Source: Tetradesmus obliquus (lineage: Eukaryota; Chlorophyta; Chlorophyceae; Sphaeropleales; Scenedesmaceae). Taken from it: DNA of 64,000 nucleotides. A program made the position numbers and the translations under genes. Each line of letters begins with the position of its first letter. Positions within the stretch are counted from its first letter, which is position 1. Where the stretch lies: positions 310,001 through 374,000 of the forward strand of contig CP126199.1 of assembly GCA_030272155.1 (NCBI GenBank), read 5' to 3'. The notes beneath the pieces were generated by a model. It ran no database searches. It worked only from the letters and a program-made list of their open reading frames with translations, and was not told where the DNA came from. Of this stretch, positions 21,464-32,880 are shown in pieces.

Positions 21464-24400
21464 ATGGAGGCCTCAACCGAAGTCGTTCTCTGTCAGAACA
21501 GGCAAGAAGGAGGACAGCATGATGCTGCAAGCACCAGGTGTGTACAAGGAGCCAGCATCGCCATAGCCACTGCACATGCAGCATGCTTGGCAGCAATATG
21601 GGCTGTACAACATACATCCTGTTTGTTGAAAATGCCTGTGTGCCTGTGATAAACGCAGCCTGCACGCATGTGACAGCGTGCATGCCAGCCATGCCTGAAG
21701 GTTGTGGTGGTGCAAGCATACGGCACCGCCGTCTCGGCGTGCCATGCATGCTGCGGCCACGTGTATGCTATAATAGACAGGGTATGTTGAAGCCACCTTT
21801 GATAGCGGTGTGCCGAACATTTGCATGAGCCAGCGCTGCGCAGAGCGTGGCTTTGCACACAGCTCATGCCACCCGCCAGAGTGACCAGGACAGCAACGCG
21901 ACCCAAGCTGACAAGAAGACACTGCAGTTTGTGTCAATCTCTGCAAGTGTGCGCCTTTGGCATAAACAGCACCGGCCACCGCCACTTCTCCGCTATTGGC
22001 ATATGGTGTACCCAGGATGTGAAACCCGTTGCCCTGCAGGCCCAGCACAGCCCTCTCGCGAGTACCTGGCGGCAGCACACTTCTTGCGCAGCGAGGTAGC
22101 GGCTGCTGCAGCAGCAGTAGCTGCGTTGGATCGCTACTTGCTGAAACTGAACAGCTTCCAGGACAAGGGCATGGAGCTGCTGGAGGAGGCACACAGGTGA
22201 GCAGCTGACTATCAGCCGTTGCAGCTGCCTTCATCAGCATCAGCATCATCACCGTCATCGTCATTGTCATCTTCACCGTCATCAACAGCAGCAGTCACAG
22301 CCACAGCCTTCCAATTGTGCCGGTGTGGTGGCGCTTAGTTTTGTGCTGTGCAGCCTGCTGCCGCATCTTCCTGCAGCAGTTCCTGTAGTGGCCACTCAGA
22401 GCAAGTGCCAAATGGTGCCTCGCCTTGGCTCAGCCTATTCAGAAAACACCGGCAGACGGACTGCCAGCAGCAGTGGCAGCACTCATTGGCAAATCGCAAT
22501 GTGCCTGCCGTGGCCATACTGCAGCTTTTCTGCTGTGGTGCCTCCTCGCAACGTGTCGGAGCATGTACCCTTGCTTCCAACCACATGAAAAGATGTGGAG
22601 TCAAGCTGCTGCTGTGCCTGCTGAAATGCAGGGCGCTGAGCAGGTTGGAGCAGGCAGTAGCTACCTCTGCAGCACCCGAGCTCATCGTGGTTGCGTGCGA
22701 GATCAAGTTGGCTTGTAACAGGGGCCAGCACCTGTTTCGGACATATGGCAGGTGTGTTCAAGCAACCCGAGCCGTCTATGCACAGTTCCCCACTGGCAAA
22801 AGGCATGCTATGTCATATCACCCAACATGAACGGACCTGATGGAGAGCGTGCACAAGCAGCATGCCAAAGGGCGTGGTTCGCAGTGGTCATGCATGCCAG
22901 CTGGATAGTCTTGCTGGTCCCCTGACTGAGCCTTCGCTGTTGCCGCTGCTGCTTCCAGGTACCGCTATTTTGGCAAAGTGATTGCCGCAGCGACACGCAG
23001 CAGCACCACAGCCAAGTACAATGCAGTCATTGCGCGGCTGCTGACAATTATGCCAAATGAGCAGCCACAGCAAGCCACTGCAGCTGGCAGCAGCGCCAAC
23101 GGTCATGTCAGCCGCTTCGGAGGCCTGCAAGGCACGGCCAACAACGACAGCGGCTGCAGCACTCCACGCGGCTCTGCGCCAGGTGCCATTGATCGCGCAG
23201 CAACAACCAGCAGCACCAACACTGTTGCTGCAGCAGCGGGCGTGCTGGAGCGCATGCTGAAAGGCAATGCAGCAGGCGCTGCTGCTGCAGCAACAGTGGC
23301 AGCGGCAGAAACCACTTCCGTCCTCGTGCGCAGTGGTGAACATGATAAAGTGACCAGCATGTGCTTCCTGCCCCCACCAGACAGCTTGTCAGCTGCGGCA
23401 TGCGTGTGGTGGGCTGTTGGTGACCGCGTGGAGTTTTACAGTGGTGTGACACAGAGCACAACCAGCTTTGCAGCAGCGGCTGTCGAGCGTGCAGCGATAA
23501 CCGCGCTCACATTGGACAGCGCTGGCAACGTCTGGGGCGGCACTGCCAAGGGCACGGTGTTCATGCGCCAGCGCATGAACTGGCAGCAGGTGCGTGGCGC
23601 TGCAGACAGCACTGATGCGGCCGCAGTGTTGCGAAGACCATTTGCAATGCCAGGTGCATGTGATTGAACCAGCACAGGGCTGATTGCACGGCGCAGCTGG
23701 CACCTCACTCAAGATGACAATAGGTCGCTGATGTGTGCAGCTGGAGAAGTTGGTCAACCCATGCTTGTGTGCAATGCAAGCCATTCACTAGCTCACACAC
23801 CAGCACAGCTCTGTTGGACACAAGTGCTGCCTGCCTGCTGTGGCTTGCCCTACTGTGCATGCAGGTGTTTGTTGAGCGGGCTTTCACCAGCTCTGTGCGT
23901 GTCCTGGCAGCTGATGCAGACAGCGATGTGGTTTGGGGCGGCGACGATGCAGGCAGGCTGGCTGTGTTGAGGTGAGGCGCTGAAGCAGGCCCGCAAGTGT
24001 GGACGATTGCCAGCGTTGCCCGCATGTGTTGCATGTGTTGACGCTAGTGAGGGTGCAGGCACAACTACACCCTGCTGGTATGGATGCGGTGTAGCAGGGT
24101 GTGTATGGCACGCCTGGTGAAAACAGCTTATAGGGCAGCGAGCACCACATAGCCAATAATACGAGCTCACAACACTGTCTACGATGTAATGCCCTATTGC
24201 CTCTGCTGCAGGTGCCGTTCAGGCAGCATGCACACGCGGCTGGAGTGCACAGCGACGATCCTGCCTGGCAAGGCTGGTGCGCTCAAGGCCCGCAGCTCAC
24301 CAGCACTGGACGTGAAGCCCAGGTGCGCTGCCCGGGCTGGCCTAGCAAATGCCACATGCCATCTACATCAAGCGTTGTATGCAGCTGCTGTTTACCGGAT

Positions 24401-27400
24401 GCACAGGTCTGCGTCTGAAGTTGCATGCCTTAGGTAACACAGCATGCAATGTGCCCGGGCATGAACTGTCGTGGTATCACATCTTGGCATGTCGGCTGAT
24501 GCCATTCATGTATCGCCTCTTGGTGCAGGGCGCTGGCGCTGCGGCGCAGCTTCTCGTGCCGCACCCCGGGCAGCGCGGGCGAGTCTGCTGAGGGCCCTAT
24601 CCGCTGCATGCTTGTGCGCGATGACCGCGCCTGGGTGGCCGGCGGTCGCACAGAGCCCTGGCTGGCCCTGTTTGATGCTGTGACAGGTGCGGCATCACTC
24701 TGGAGCATGGCAGACTGCGTTGCAGCTCCAAAACATGAGTTTGCTTCACTTGTGTAGCTTGGTGTTACAGCCAGATCAGAGTTGCTGATGCAGTTGCGTT
24801 GGCCTGAATCTGCTGCATCTGGTTCATCTGCTGGCGCTGCAGGCACCCAGTTGGACACGTGGTCGTGCGGCAGCTACAGCAGCTGCCAGGCCATGGCCTG
24901 CATGCTCAGCTCAGCAGCACTCACGCAGCAGGCAGTGTCCGTGCCAGTCATCCCCAAGGGTGTCAGCAGCTCTGCAGACATCGCCTGTGGCTATCCCCAC
25001 ACCGCCTTTGCAGCAGCATCAGCAGCAGGCATTGCCAGCGTGCCGGAGGATGGCATTGGCGAGCAGCCGCGCTGCAGCTGGCGGCTGATCACTGGCCATG
25101 ACAACGGGCAGCTGCTGGTGTGGAGCGGCGCAAGTGACAAGCTGGTGCCCCTGGTGAAAGTGGGCGAGCCACTGAGCCCAGTCAGGGCAGTGACTGTGCT
25201 AGAGCAGCAGGGGCTGCTGGTAGTTGTGCGTGCCAATGGCGACCTGTCGCTGTTCCTCAGGCCTGCAAGGGACGAGGATTGGGTGCTGCCGCCCATGCAG
25301 CTGCAGCAGCGCCAGCAGCAGCAGTCAGCAGCAGGCAGTGCAAACGGTGCAGCTGGCGCAGCTGACGTGCCTCAGGGCAGCGGTTACGCTGCTGCTGGCA
25401 ATGGCTCAGGCAACAGCAGCGGTGGTAACAGCGCAGCAGCTGATGCACAGCAAGAGCAGCAGCAAGCGCAGCAGCAGCAGCAGCATGGTCTGACGGCGAT
25501 CAGGCCGCGCAAGGTTACACTGCGCTCGCACCGCTCGCAGCTGGCGTGTGCTGCTGCCTGTGCAGCTGGCATTGCGACAGCCAGCGGTCTAGGTGCAATC
25601 AAGCTCTGGAGTGCTGATGGTTTAGCCAGGGAGGCTGAGCGTGGCGGCCTGAAGCAGCTACAGGCACCCTCACACCAGGCTTCTGCGCTGCTCAGCAGCA
25701 GCATGAATTCATCCCTGGATTACAGCAGGTGCGTGAGGGTTGTGCTTTTGAGGGAGTATTGTCTGAAAGGCTGCCGGCAGTGCATTTGTAGATTGCAGCA
25801 TTGAAATGGTCAGATAAGGCAATGCTTGCCACTGGCCACACAGCTCTTTGAAGTTGTGTTGTTAGGCAACATTTTCACACGACGGCATGAGCGTTGGCTT
25901 CTGCCCCCTGCATCGCCCCGCCAGCTTGCTGTGTCACTGCTTATTTATGTGTTGCTGCTTGCTCCTTGGTTCTGCAGCTTGGCACGGCGCAGCACAGGCG
26001 CAGCTGGCTTGCAAATACACGTGCAGAGCACTGCAGGTGACGGGGTGCTTGACCAGCTGCAGCTAGTTACGGCGTCCACTGTGCAGTCTAGTAGCAGCAT
26101 GCTAGCGGCAGCGCAGCATCAGTCACCGCGGCAGCAGCAGCAGCGAGCGCAGTCATTCTTCTTGGAAGGTTATGGACCTGCGCCTGCAGGCAGTACCGGG
26201 CTGCCGGCAAATCAGCAGCCGCAACAGCAGTCCCCCCGCAGCTGGGCTGAAGGCGGCAACCCTTCTCGGCTGCAGCTGCATTCTGCTGGAAACAGCCCAC
26301 GGCAGCAGTTTGATGGTCCGTCAGCAGGCACAGCCCGCAACACCATTGATGGCCATGCAGCAGCAGCTCCAGCAGCAAGTGCGTTCCAGCATAGCAGTGC
26401 TGGTGTTGGGGCGGCTGCTGCAGCAGCAGAGGACATGTCGCGAGAGCAAGGCATGCCGAGCGCAAGCCAGCCTCAAACAAGCCCTCCGCTGGGCTCTGCT
26501 GCACCCCAGTTTGCTGCTGGCATTGCCGCTTCTGTCGCGCCCAACCCCTGCCCTGGTGGCAGCGGCAGCAGCTTGTCAGCTGCAACACATGGCGGCTTCC
26601 TAGCTGGCCCAGGCACCACAGTGGTGAGCACGCCTGATCTCACAACGGCTGCCGCAGAAGCAGCAGCCGCGCCAGCTGCTGCGGGTTCAATCGCGGCAGC
26701 TGGCTTTGGCGCGCCGAGCGGCATGCCTGAGATCATCACCGCACCGCGCGCACCCCGGGCCCAGCGTGCTGCAGCGGCAGCAGTGCTGGAGTCCTCGCAG
26801 GCTGGTGCGATGAGCCGCGAGCGCCGCAAGTCTGAGCGGCGGCTGAGCAGGGGCAGCCAGCTGCAGTGGAGCACGTGCCAGATCATTGAGAGCACGGAGC
26901 TGAAGCTGATGAGCAGCATTGGCAGCGGCGCGTACGGCAAGGTGAGCCCTGGCACGACACTACATGTGCAGGTGGATGATGTCGGAAGCACCAGCTGTCG
27001 TTACTTTTGCTGTGCCTGCCCCCGCTGTCAGCCAGGCGTTGCGTCGTTGGCGTGTTGTCTCTGCATCATTGCTTCACATGTACGCTTTGGCCTGGCACTG
27101 TATTGTATGATGTTTGCCCTGCGGCTGCTGCTGTTGCCCGCAGGTGTGGCTGGGTGAGTGGATGGGCACTCAGGTGGCTGTCAAGGAGCTGGTGTCACTG
27201 CAGGACAAGGCCAAGGACGAGGTGTGCCGCAGGAAGGGCCGCACAGCAAAGCAGGCCGAGAAGAGCCGCCGTACGCGGCAGCAGCAGCAAGCACAGCTGC
27301 AAACACACCAGGAGGAGGAGGAGCAGAGCAGCGACAGCAGTGACACAGACAGGTGCGCGGCGAGCGCTGTTTTGCGGGTCAGCGCCTCTACTTAAACTTG

Positions 27401-30400
27401 CAGGACTGGTGCTGTATGCACGGAAGACCTGTGTGCAAGCGCTGGGCTGCAATCTGAGGCAGTGTAGCAAGGACGTCGCGTGCATGTCAGTCTGCAAGCC
27501 ATTTGCCATGCAAGCCTGCGTTTGCGCAGACATTGCAACCGCACATGCTCAAGGTAGCTCAGCCGGCCCACCACCCTGCTGCTGCTGCTGCCGCTGCTGC
27601 TGCTGCTGCGCCGCAGCGAGGACAGCGTGGACGAGGAGGTGTCGCGCGAGCTCAAGGCGCTGATGGACGAGGTCTTCCTGCTGGGCAGCCTCACGCACCC
27701 CAGCATCAGCCGCTTCTGCGCGCTGTGCCTGGACCCGCCGCTGATCGTGATGCAGTACTATAGCCACGGCAGCATGTACGACCTGCTCAAGCGCGGCCGG
27801 CGCGGCGACAAGCGCGCGTTGCAGGAGCTGACATGGGCCAAGCGGTGAGTGTGTTCGCCGCGCTGCTGTCTGTGGTGCTGTGTCGATGTTGTTGCTGTGC
27901 TTGTGCAGGCTGCTTGGCAGCTGTTGAGATCATCGACTGTTGTGATGTCTGGGCAGCAACGTGCATTGGACGGCCAGACTGGTTGAATGTCTGCTGCTGT
28001 ATGCAATCCTCTGACGGCCGCAACACCTGGCTCCCGCCGCTGCTGGAACCCCCGCTGCTCCCTCAGGCTGGACATGCTGCGCGACATTGCCAGCGGCATG
28101 GTCTTCCTGCACAGCCGGCGGCCACCCATCGTGCATGGCGACCTGCGCAGCCCCAACCTGCTGCTGGACCTCACCATCGACAGGGACCGCCCGCGCTACC
28201 ACGTGAAGATTGCCGACTTTGGCCTGGCGCGCATGCTGGGGCCCACCAGCAGCATCACGGTGTCCAAGGTAAAGGGATGCGTGTAGTGCATCACGTGTGC
28301 GCGGCTACAGCCAGCTGCACCTGCTGCTGCGTTGCGCGCGCTGGCCGCCTGTCGCCTTATGCTCCATGCGTTGCTGCCAAAGATGCTGCAGCACACTCAG
28401 CTCACAGGTCTGCTCAGTACATTGGATTTGCTTCTAGCCTGCCGACACGATCTGTGAATGTATGGCCGCTGCAGGTGACCAACCCGCGCTGGTCTGCGCC
28501 GGAGGTCATCCGCAGCAGCACCGTGTCGCGGCCGGCTGACGTGTTCAGCTTTGGCGTGGTCATGTGGGAGCTGCTGACGTGGCAGCAGCCGTACGAAGAG
28601 ATGATGAGCGTGCAGGTGCGGGCAGGGCTTGGGAGAGATGCGCTGACATACGAACTGCTGTGAGCTACCCAAATCAACTTCAGCTGCAGGCATAAGATCA
28701 CGTGCGTGCGCTCACTGTGTGGGCACTTGCAGTGCTGGAACGTGTGCTCCAGATGTAAGGGTTCACAATGATTTGCTGACTCTCCAGCACCAACATTTTG
28801 TCAGAGGTCAGAGGTCTGCTGCCGGCAGGAAACATGCATGCATAGAGCCTGACTGCGCTTGTATGCTGTACTGCGTGCTGCAGGTGCTGTTCAGCGTGAT
28901 GCAGCAGTACCGGCCTGAGATCCCGCCAGAGGAGGAGCTGCCTGGCAAGCCAGGCGGCTCGCTGCCTGAGTGAGTAGGGACTGCATGCCAGCTGCAGCGT
29001 ATGACATAATTGCCCAACTGCGGATGTGAAGTGCAAGCAACCTCAGGTTGCTTGCAGAGGCCGTGTACCGTGCGTATGCTGCGTGTCTTGCTTGCTCCGG
29101 TGATGCGTGATGGCGCCAGCGCAACGTGGGCTGTGCAGTGCACCTGCAGGACACTGATGTGTGACAGCTGTGCTGTGTTGGCGCTGTTTTTCCTGCTGCA
29201 GGTACATTGAGCTCATGGAGTTGTGCTGGGCAGAGGATGAGAGTGCGCGGCCGCGCTTTGAGGAGGTGGTGGTTGCACTGGATGAGATGCGGGCGGCAGA
29301 CGGCTGCGCACGCTACGGCAGCAGCAGGTGCGATGCGCAGCTGTGGGTTGGTGGGAAGGGTGTGATGCGTGCTGCTGCATGACTGGCACAAGGTCAAGTG
29401 TTTGTGCATGCCGCAGCAGTTAGCGGGTGAGGGTTGTATTGGCTTTGCACTAGCTGCAAACAGTACATTGCCGTCAAATGCTGGCAGGCAAAGAGTGCTG
29501 ACCTGATCAAGCCGCCAGGACCTAACCAATGGCATCGCAGCTGCAGCCGTGTACAGTATGTGAGCCAAAACTGTTGCAGCTGTCCGCAAGTTGGTGACTG
29601 ACAGGGTAGGGGGACTCCTCTGTACCTCCCAACTCCCCAACCCAAGTCCTGCTGCTTCTGGTGCTTAATGCGCTGCAGGTCGCTGACTGGCAGCGGGGGC
29701 AGCAGGCGTGTGAGCTGTGCAGAGGTAGGTACACCCGTCTGTGGCACCCCCACCTGCGCCACCCCCACAGGCAGCAGCTACTTTGGGAACTCACCGCCAA
29801 CCTCGCTGCCTGGATCAACACACAGCAGCGCACCCAACAGCCATGGTGCAGCAGCGGCTGCAACAGCGGCAACAGCAGCAGCGCCAGCGTGCTCCAGTAC
29901 CGGCAACACCACGCCAATGAGCAGCGCCGGCAGCAGCACCGCAGCAGCAGCCACGGCAGCTGCAGCAGCGGCCAACTCAGGGCCGTCGCCTGGCTACACG
30001 CCGGTGGACAGCGCTACTAGCCTAGTGGACCCTGCTGTTGCTGCGGCAGCCTGCATCCAGGCTGCAGGAGGCAGTGCTGCTGCTGGAGCCGCACCTCCCG
30101 GCAATGGACCTGCGTGCACGTTCAATGCGTGGCGGCTAGCTGCCAGCAGCGATGCAGGCGCAGCAATGCCAGCGCTGCCTGCGCTGCGCACAAGTGAGCG
30201 CCGCACGCAGCCAGCAGGCAGTCCACAGATGGCAGCAGCAGCAGGCAGCGGCGGCCAGGGCTCGCCTCAGCAGCAGCAGCAGCAGCAGCAGGGGTATTCG
30301 CCCATGAGCTCCCAGCACAGCTGCAGCAGCTCGCCAGGTGCATTCACCGGCTATGCGGAGCCCAGCTTTGCTGTGCATGCGCAGCAGCAGCCGGTAGCAG

Positions 30401-32625
30401 CGGCAGCAGGGCCGAGCCCTGCTGCAGATCGCAGCAGCGGCCCTCCAGCAGCGTGCAGAGTGCCCAGCCGGCTGGGCCGCACCACTAGCAACATAGGCAG
30501 CCCCCAAGGTGCAGCAGCTGCAGGAGGCGCAGCGGGCACTGGGCACGGCTACGCAGCGCCCTCCTCTCCTTCGCCACTGCAGTGCAGCCCCTTCGGTGCG
30601 CATGGTGCGCATGGTGCTGCTGTCGCTCAGCGGCGGAAGAGCGACATCGACCTGTCGCTGCCTGGATCGCCGGGCAGGGTTGCCGCTGCAGGTGCCGCAG
30701 CAGCAAGTGCAGCAGCAGCAGCAGCAGCAGCTGCTGCAGCAGCTGCAGCTGGCTCGAACCAGCCTGCAACACCAGTGTCGCCGCACCACACTGGCATGTC
30801 TGCATTTAGCCCATTCGCTGCTGCAGCAGGCGGCGCAGACGCAGCGCAGCCAGCAGCAATCAAGCTGAAGGCAGTGTCAGCGGAGCGGGGCAGGGGCTCA
30901 CCAGGCCCCAGCTCGCCATTTGCAGCAGCGCAGCAGCAAGGGGCTGGCAGCTTCCGGTCACTCAGCCCTTTTGCTGTAGAGCAGCAGCAGCAGACAGCTG
31001 ACGGCAGCAGTGGCAGGGGTCAGGCGGCACCGCCGTCCCAAAGCAGGCCGAGCCCGTTTGCTGCAGTGCAGGAAGAGCCAGATGCTGCAGTTCCTCAGCA
31101 GCCAGCCGCAGCTGCTGCGCCCAAGGCAGCCAGCCCCTTTGCTGCAGTGCTGCAGCAGCAGATTGGCGGCGCTGCGCCAGTGCCGCTGCATCCGCAGGGC
31201 CGGGGAGTAGCGCGGCTGCCAGACGTGCCTGTCGAGGCCATGCCAGCAGCTGTGGCAGCGGCAGTCGCAGCAGCAGCAGGCCTGCGCAGCGACTCTGCGA
31301 CAGCCTCGTCATCGTGCAGCGTCACCTCGCCCGACAGGTCTGCTGTGCCCGCGCAGCTGCGCCAGCTGGACCAGCAGCAGCTGCTGCGCCTGCAGCTGCG
31401 CACCGCACTGGGCAATGACTCAGTGGACTCCTTGGGAGCGCACAGCCCATTCGGGCTCAGCCAGCCAGCTGGCAGCACAGGCTCCATTGCCAGCACTGTG
31501 GGCAGCCCAACAGGCAGCTTCTCCAGCAACACAGGCCCTTCAGGCAGCCCGGGACACAGCAGCCAGGGGCCGCAGGCACATGCAGCAGCAGGGCATGGGC
31601 CTAGCCGCCTGGTGAAGTCCAGCAGCACTGGTGAAGAGCAGCAGCAGCAGCAGAGTGCACCGTGTGACACAGGGCCTGCAGCAGCAGGGTCCAGCCAGCC
31701 GGTGAACAGAGGTTTGCTGGTGCACCGCCAGCAGCAGGCGGCTGCCAGGTCAGTGTCTCCGTTTGCGGCGGTGGCGCGAGGGCTTGTTGACGGGCCTATC
31801 GTGTCGCAGGCGGCGCAGGCTGCTGCAGTCCAGCAGCATCAGGGCAGCAGCAGCCCTTCAGCAGCTGCTGTCACGGGCGCTGGAAGGGCTCCAGGGCGGC
31901 AGCAGCAGCAGCAGCTGCGGCAGCTGCAGGCGACCTACTCAGACAGGGTGGATGAAGCTGCACATCCAGACGCACAGCAGCAGCCGGTCTCGTCAGCCTT
32001 GTCATCCAAGGCCAGCCGGCTGCAGCAGCAGCAGCAGCAGCAGCGGCAGCTGGCCTCATCAGCTAATGCCAGCCAGCAACAGCAGCAGCAGCAGCATCTT
32101 GCGGTAGTAGATGAGCTGGATTACGCACCCAACTGTGGACAGCAGCCTGGCCGTGACGCAGCTGAGACGCTGGGGTCCACAGCGCTACATGGCCAGGCGC
32201 ATGTACAGCCTGCTGCTGCTGCCTCGCAGCTTGGCGCGCAGTGCTCATCCGGCAGTGTGGCGTCGCTGGGCTCTGCTGCACCCTCCATCACTATGTCTGG
32301 CTCTGCGCAGTTCAGCTGGGGCTCCGGCGCGGTGCCCAGCAGCCTGGCGCTGGCGCACAGCGAGTCCTATAAGCCGCTGCACTCCTTTGCCTTTGCAGCT
32401 GGCGCTGCGGACCAGCGGCTGGCGGCGCTGCGCGGCAGCAAAGCGCCTAGCCCTGGCGGGGAGGCAGGGGAGGCTGCGACTGCTGCTGCAGCTGCCGCCA
32501 GCAGCAGCGAGGAGCAGGCGAGCAGGATGGAGCGTGTTGTGTATGACTCCATCACGTTCCCGTCCGTGGAGGGCTTCCAGCAGCAGCAGCAGCAGCAGCA
32601 GCAGGGCCTAGGGGAGCAGCCATAA
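21464..32625 (+). CDS. Beta-propeller (WD40-like) / TKL protein kinase fusion with a long disordered tail
   Basis: Exons: 21464-21537, 21834-22196, 22959-23589, 23865-23971, 24212-24322, 24529-24686, 24771-25728, 25978-26941, 27144-27352, 27617-27844, 28067-28268, 28475-28615, 28884-28969, 29202-29327 and 29679-32625; all phases agree, giving 2434 aa. Residues about 180-800 hold WD40-like blades (WGGTAKGTVFM, VVWGGDDAGRLAVL, LITGHDNGQLLVWSG, GLGAIKLWSADG). The kinase spans about 1108-1448: Gly-loop GSGAYGKV, Lys1136 in VAVKEL, an insert of about 60 charged residues before the C-helix, catalytic loop HGDLRSPN (Asp1293), DFG at 1318-1320, APE at 1343-1345. TKL resemblance includes the SPN after the catalytic Asp. 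The loop has Gly where RD kinases have Arg. Residues 1453-2434 are Ala/Gln/Ser-rich and carry eight SPF motifs. It should phosphorylate Ser/Thr; substrates are unknown. Confidence 0.88.
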
Positions 32626-32810
32626 GGGGTGTGAAGGGGTGCCCATACTGAGGGTGGTTAACCAGGCAAGGTGGCGTCGTTCGATCGTGGCATGCTATGG
32701 CATTGACAAGCTGGCGCGGCAGCATGTGGTGGTCCGCGGGCTGCATTGCTTGGTGCCCAGCTGCGTGGCAGCATAAGCTGCCGCAGACGTGCAGACGTGC
32801 ATCGTGTTGC

Positions 32811-32880
32811 GTGTCGCTGTGGCACTGTGCGCAGGCGTGCCCATCGTGTCGCTGTGGCACTGTGCGCAGGCGTGCCCATG
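32811..32880 (+). repeat. Two-copy 35-bp direct repeat
   Basis: The unit beginning GTGTCGCTGTGGCACTGTGC occurs twice head to tail, starting at 32811 and 32846, just downstream of the kinase stop. Confidence 0.85.

Noticed and set aside
22348-22830. 160-codon plus-strand frame between kinase exons 2 and 3
   Set aside because: Exons ending at 22196 and starting at 22959 join directly in phase, so this lies in an intron; its composition shows no domain.
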